The position numbers and the translations under genes were made by a program. The notes under the pieces are model-generated. The model saw only the letters and a list, made by a program, of their open reading frames with translations, ran no database searches and was not told where the DNA came from. Shown here piece after piece: positions 60,724 to 64,000 of a DNA stretch of 64,000 nt (positions are counted from its first letter, which is position 1; every line of letters starts with the position of its first letter). This stretch comes from Streptomyces sp. Ru71 (lineage in GTDB: Bacteria; Actinomycetota; Actinomycetes; Streptomycetales; Streptomycetaceae), in NCBI RefSeq assembly GCF_002920535.1, contig NZ_PQSS01000024.1:1-64000 (forward strand), in the 5' to 3' direction.

Positions 60724-61752
60724 ATGCGCGTCGGAGTGCTCACCGGAGGCCGTGACTGCCCGGGCCTCAACGCCGTGGTGCGGGCCGTGGTCCGCAAGGG
60801 CGTACAGAACTACGGCGACGAGTTCGTCGGCTTCGTCGACGGCTGGCGCGGGCCGCTCGACGGGGACACCGTCCCCCTGGACATCCCCGCGGTGCGCGGC
60901 ACCCTGCCACGCGGCGGCACCATCCTCGGCTCCTCGCGCACTCACCCGCTGGACCACCCGGACGGGGTCCGCCGCATCCGGGACAACCTCGCCAAGTACG
61001 AGGTGGAGGCGCTGATCACGATCGGCGGCCGGGACACCCTCGGTACGGCGGCCCGCCTCGCGGACGAGTACGGGCTGCCCATCGTCGGGGTGCCGAAGAC
61101 GATAGACAACGACCTGTCCGGCACCGACTACACCGTCGGCTACGACACGGCCGTCTCCGTCGCGACCGCGGCGATCGACCGGCTGCACACCACCGCCGAG
61201 TCCCACAAGAGGGTGCTCGTGGTCGAGGTGATGGGCGGCGACTCGGGCTGGATCGCCCTGCGCTCGGGCCTGGCCGGCGGCGCCAACGTGATCCTCATCC
61301 CGGAGCAGCCCTTCGACGTGGACCAGGTCTGCGCCTGGGTCACCTCGCGCTTCAGGGCGTCGTACGCGCCGATCGTGGTCGTCGGTGAAGGGGCGCGTCC
61401 CCGGGACGGCTCGATGGTGCTCCAGCACACGCCGGCCGGCGGGACGGGGCAGGTGCGGCTGTCGGGGGTGGGGGAGTGGCTGGCCCGGGAGATCGAGCAC
61501 CGCTCGGGCAAGGAGGCCCGCACGACGGTCCTCGGCCACATCCAGCGGGGCGGCTCGCCCAGCCCCTTCGACCGCTGGCTGGCCACCCGCTTCGGCCTGC
61601 ACGCCATCGACGCCGTGCACGACGGCGACTTCGGCACGATGGTCGCCCTGCAGGGCACGGACGTCGTCCGGGTGCCGATCTCGGAGGCGACGGCCCGGGT
61701 GCGGAAGGTCGACCCGAAGCTGTACGAGGAGGTCGGAGTGTTCTTCGGCTGA
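60724..61752 (+). CDS. pfkA: 6-phosphofructokinase paralogue with altered active-site motifs
   Basis: A 342-residue PfkA-family protein. Substrate-site TIDND (127-130 region), HIQRGGSPSPFDRW and GEGARPRDG are conserved. However, the first Gly-loop reads TGGRDCPG (Arg10 where Gly is usual), the nucleotide/phosphate loop reads GGRDT (Arg103 where Glu is usual in streptomycete PfkA and Asp in E. coli) and MGGDSG replaces MGRHAG (Gly172, Asp173). These positions bind phosphate or nucleotide, so activity may be lost, PPi-like or on another substrate. AAGGA before the ATG. Matches the third PfkA of S. coelicolor (SCO2119) by position. Confidence 0.85.
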   Translation: MRVGVLTGGRDCPGLNAVVRAVVRKGVQNYGDEFVGFVDGWRGPLDGDTVPLDIPAVRGTLPRGGTILGSSRTHPLDHPDGVRRIRDNLAKYEVEALITIGGRDTLGTAARLADEYGLPIVGVPKTIDNDLSGTDYTVGYDTAVSVATAAIDRLHTTAESHKRVLVVEVMGGDSGWIALRSGLAGGANVILIPEQPFDVDQVCAWVTSRFRASYAPIVVVGEGARPRDGSMVLQHTPAGGTGQVRLSGVGEWLAREIEHRSGKEARTTVLGHIQRGGSPSPFDRWLATRFGLHAIDAVHDGDFGTMVALQGTDVVRVPISEATARVRKVDPKLYEEVGVFFG

Positions 61753-61782
61753 CCGGTGCGCCGCCGCTCGGGACCGTATGTC

Positions 61783-61815
61783 CGGGCCGTATCCGAGGAT
61801 GCGGGCCGTATCCGA
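61783..61815. repeat. 14-bp direct repeat before the dehydrogenase gene
   Basis: CGGGCCGTATCCGA occurs at 61783-61796 and 61802-61815 (19-bp period), and a degenerate CGTATGTCC copy stands before it near 61774. All lie in the 80-bp gap after pfkA, upstream of the dehydrogenase ribosome site. Confidence 0.5.
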
Positions 61816-61832
61816 CCGGAAGGGGACAGTCC

Positions 61833-62828
61833 GTGGAGATCCTGGCCTTCGGTGTGCAGGCCGACGAGCGGCCCCTGATCGAGGCGGCCTTCGCCGGCCG
61901 GCACGAGACGCGCTGCCTGGACGTGTTCCTCAACGAGGACACCGCCCCGATCGCCGCCGGCCACGAGGTGATCTCCACCAGCGTCAACTGCGGGCTTGAC
62001 CGGCGGGTGCTGGAGATCCTCGGCGCGGGCGGCACCCGGATGATCGCCCAGCGCTCCACCGGCTTCAACAACATCGACCTCGCCGTCGCCGAGCGGCTCG
62101 GCCTCACCGTCTCCCGGGTGTCGTCCTACTCGCCGTACTCCGTCGCCGAGTTCGCCTGGGCGCTGGCCCTCGCCGTCAACCGGCGGATCGTGCGGGCCTC
62201 CACCCGCACCCGGGACTTCGACTTCCGGCTCGACGGGCTGATGGGCCGTGACATGCACGGCCGCACCGCGGGCGTCCTCGGCACCGGCAGGATCGGCGAG
62301 GCGTTCAGCCGGATCGCCCACGGCTTCGGCATGCGCCTGCTGGGCTGGGACATCGCCGAGAACCCCGCCTGCCGGGACCTCGGCATGGCCTACGTCCCCA
62401 AGGAGCAGCTGCTCGCCGAGGCCGACCTGGTCACCCTGCACGTGCCGCTGATGTCCGAGACCCAGCACCTCCTCGACGCCGCCGCGCTGAAGGCGATGAA
62501 GGACGACGCGATCCTGGTCAACTCCAGCCGCGGCGGCCTGATCGACACCGCGGCCCTCGTCGACGAACTGCGCGCCGGCCGTTTCACCGGCGTGGGCCTG
62601 GACGTGTACGAGGCCGAGGCGGGCCTTTTCTTCCTCGACAAGTCGCTCCAGGCGATCGAGGACGACACGCTGGCCCGCCTGATGACCTTCCCGAACGTGC
62701 TGGTCACGTCCCACCAGGCCTACTACACCGAGGACGCGGTCGGTCAGATCGTCGACACCACGGTGAGCAACGTCCTCGACTACACGGCGGGCCGCCGCTC
62801 GGGCAACGTGCTGGTGCCGCGCAGCTGA
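61833..62828 (+). CDS. ldhA: D-2-hydroxyacid dehydrogenase (D-lactate dehydrogenase-like)
   Basis: A 331-residue NAD-linked enzyme. NAD loop GVLGTGRIGEAFSR, catalytic Arg in VNSSRGGLID, Glu in VYEAEAGLFFLD and His in TSHQAYYTEDA; the latter motif set is typical of D-lactate dehydrogenases. GTG 61833 with AAGGGGA 8 nt upstream, so the long upstream frame is not used. It follows pfkA and may reduce pyruvate under low oxygen. It overlaps the next gene tail to tail by 49 bp. Symbol by similarity. Confidence 0.88.
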   Translation: MEILAFGVQADERPLIEAAFAGRHETRCLDVFLNEDTAPIAAGHEVISTSVNCGLDRRVLEILGAGGTRMIAQRSTGFNNIDLAVAERLGLTVSRVSSYSPYSVAEFAWALALAVNRRIVRASTRTRDFDFRLDGLMGRDMHGRTAGVLGTGRIGEAFSRIAHGFGMRLLGWDIAENPACRDLGMAYVPKEQLLAEADLVTLHVPLMSETQHLLDAAALKAMKDDAILVNSSRGGLIDTAALVDELRAGRFTGVGLDVYEAEAGLFFLDKSLQAIEDDTLARLMTFPNVLVTSHQAYYTEDAVGQIVDTTVSNVLDYTAGRRSGNVLVPRS

Positions 62829-64000
62829 CCCAGCAGCTCCCGCACCACCGCGGCACCGTTCAGGGACAGCACCGACTCCGGGTGGAACTGCACCCCGGCG
62901 AACCCGGGGCCGCGCAGCGCGTGCACCTCGTACGACGCGCTGCGGCTCACCTCGACGCCGTGCGCGGCCAGCTCCGCGGCGGCCTCGTCGTCGCAGCGGG
63001 CGACGAAGCTGTTGTAGAAGCCGACCGTCTCCTCGCGCCCGAACAGGTCGATCACCGTCTGCGCGCCCTGGTGGGGCACCTCCTTGCGGACCAGGTCCAG
63101 GCCCAGCTCGGCCGCGATCAGCTCGTGCCCGAGGCAGACGCCGAGCACGCCGTGCCGGTGCTCGCGCAGGACCGTCGCGGTCAGCTCGCGCAGCAGACGC
63201 ATCTTCGGGTCGGCCGGGTCCGAGGGGTCGCCCGGGCCGGGGCCGAGGACCAGCGGGCCCTCGTGCGCCCGCACCGCCTCCGGAAGTCCGGGCTCGTCGT
63301 AGCGCCGGACGGTGACCTGGAGGCCGGCGGCGCGCAGGACGTGGGCGAGCATCGCCGTGAAGGTGTCCTCGGCGTCGACGACCAGGGCGTGCCCGGTCAG
63401 CTCCGCCGACGGCTCCTGCATCCGCAGCCAGAACGGCGCGAGCGAGGCGCGGCGGCCGTCGAGCGCGGCACGCACGCGTGGGTCGTCGGCGAGACGCACG
63501 CGCGTGTGCTCCGCACGCGGGCGGGCCGGGCGCACGCCCAGCGCGGCGAGCACACCGGCCGCCTTCGCGTGCGTCTCGGCGACCTCGCCTGCCGGGTCCG
63601 AGCCGCGCACCAGGGTGGCGCCGACGGGGACGCGCAGCCCGCCGTCCGCGTCGATGTCGGCGGTGCGGATGAGGATGGGGGAGTCGAGGGTCTGGGCGCC
63701 GCCGGAGTCCCGCCCGAGCAGCGCCAGGGCGCCCGCGTAGTAGCCGCGTCCGCCGACTTCGTGGCGCTCGATGACCCGGCAGGCGTTCTGCACCGGCGAG
63801 CCGGTGACGGTGGCGGCGAACATCGTCTCGCGCAGCACGTCCCGCACGTCCAGGGACGACCTGCCGCGCAGCTCGTACTCGGTGTGCGCGAGGTGGGCCA
63901 TCTCCTTCAGCCGTGGTCCGACGACGACCCCGCCCATGTCGCCGACGGTGCACATCATCTTCAGCTCCTCGTCGACGACCATCGACAGCTCCTCGATCTC
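62780..64000 (-). CDS. Anthranilate synthase-type fusion, TrpE/chorismate-binding plus glutamine amidotransferase (partial, N-terminus outside window)
   Basis: The reading frame enters at 64000 and ends at 62780 (about 406 residues). The visible N-terminal part is the end of a chorismate-binding domain (VVVGPRLKEMAHLAHTEYEL, FAATVTGSPVQNACRVIE). The class I glutamine amidotransferase domain follows, with Cys in GVCLGHELIAA and the His-Glu pair in FHPESVL. Fused TrpEG/PhzE-type proteins make anthranilate or 2-amino-2-deoxyisochorismate; which one is not decidable here. In S. coelicolor this position is annotated as anthranilate synthase. It overlaps the dehydrogenase gene by 49 bp. Confidence 0.88.
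   Translation of the reverse strand, partial: EIEELSMVVDEELKMMCTVGDMGGVVVGPRLKEMAHLAHTEYELRGRSSLDVRDVLRETMFAATVTGSPVQNACRVIERHEVGGRGYYAGALALLGRDSGGAQTLDSPILIRTADIDADGGLRVPVGATLVRGSDPAGEVAETHAKAAGVLAALGVRPARPRAEHTRVRLADDPRVRAALDGRRASLAPFWLRMQEPSAELTGHALVVDAEDTFTAMLAHVLRAAGLQVTVRRYDEPGLPEAVRAHEGPLVLGPGPGDPSDPADPKMRLLRELTATVLREHRHGVLGVCLGHELIAAELGLDLVRKEVPHQGAQTVIDLFGREETVGFYNSFVARCDDEAAAELAAHGVEVSRSASYEVHALRGPGFAGVQFHPESVLSLNGAAVVRELLGQLRGTSTLPERRPAV

Noticed and set aside
61753-61832. Rex (NADH-sensing) operator upstream of the dehydrogenase
   Set aside because: The region lacks the TTGTGAA/TTCACAA palindrome; only direct repeats occur.
61140-63953. 937-codon open frame antisense to pfkA and the dehydrogenase
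   Set aside because: Same GC-bias shadow; the real partial gene is the anthranilate-synthase-type protein in another frame.
1-64000. tRNA genes, CRISPR arrays, insertion sequences, phage genes
   Set aside because: No cloverleaf, repeat-spacer array, transposase or integrase was recognised.

Overview
The window is very GC-rich and uses GTG or TTG starts often. It carries actinobacterial hallmarks: an actinobacterial-type bcc-aa3 respiratory cluster (diheme QcrC, CtaF), a SAM-IV riboswitch, PspA with its partner, ROK glucokinase GlkA, and leaderless genes with a TANNNT box just before the start codon. It is chromosomal DNA of a Streptomyces. From memory of S. coelicolor, the gene order corresponds to roughly SCO2117-SCO2175 on the reverse strand. 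No transposase, integrase, CRISPR, tRNA or rRNA was seen. This is core chromosome, not an island.

Layout. 1-6.7 kb: cobalamin nucleotide-loop genes (cobS cut by the window edge, cobT, and a metallo-beta-lactamase-like/CobU fusion) mixed with membrane proteins; two genes here (an MprF-like protein and the CobU fusion) each carry a single-base frameshift. 6.9-13.4 kb: envelope stress and housekeeping (HtrA-like lipoprotein protease, methyltransferase, DUF3043 membrane protein, pspA and its partner, a NarL-type two-component system). 13.5-18.9 kb: an RND exporter and a Ser/Thr kinase with a beta-propeller. 18.9-23.9 kb: nadA divergent from an A-type Fe-S carrier gene that follows a 25-codon ORF, a large secretory protein, and an adenosine-kinase-like PfkB protein. 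24-35 kb: a cysteine desulfurase-TusA fusion, then ctaCDF, an L,D-transpeptidase, a pseudo-receiver, and ctaE-qcrCAB. These encode the terminal oxidase and the bc1 complex.

35-44.7 kb: trpD; a SAM-IV riboswitch controlling a second cysteine-desulfurase-like gene; a stand-alone RAM domain overlapping a rhomboid protease gene; a coiled-coil NYN nuclease; tandem NlpC/P60 hydrolases; a zinc metallopeptidase lipoprotein. 44.7-46.6 kb: a PadR regulator divergent from a MATE exporter across two overlapping operators. 46.6-58.7 kb: a GT87 mannosyltransferase divergent from a PimB'-like mannosyltransferase, acyl-CoA ligase, phosphoesterase, SRPBCC protein, an ArsA-like ATPase with a degenerate P-loop, a DUF5304-like protein, glkA, an endonuclease/phosphatase, an esterase and an acyltransferase. 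Much of this order, from the adenosine kinase through cta/qcr, trpD, NlpC/P60, pimB', fadD and the acyltransferase, is also known from Mycobacterium tuberculosis (about Rv2181-Rv2204c), so it is an old actinobacterial respiration and envelope neighbourhood.

58.7-64 kb: a two-component pair resembling MacRS, a phosphofructokinase paralogue with altered active-site motifs, a D-2-hydroxyacid dehydrogenase, and a fused anthranilate-synthase-type protein cut by the window end. A short dispersed palindromic repeat, with two subtypes, occurs eight times in intergenic gaps. At least twelve genes look leaderless.
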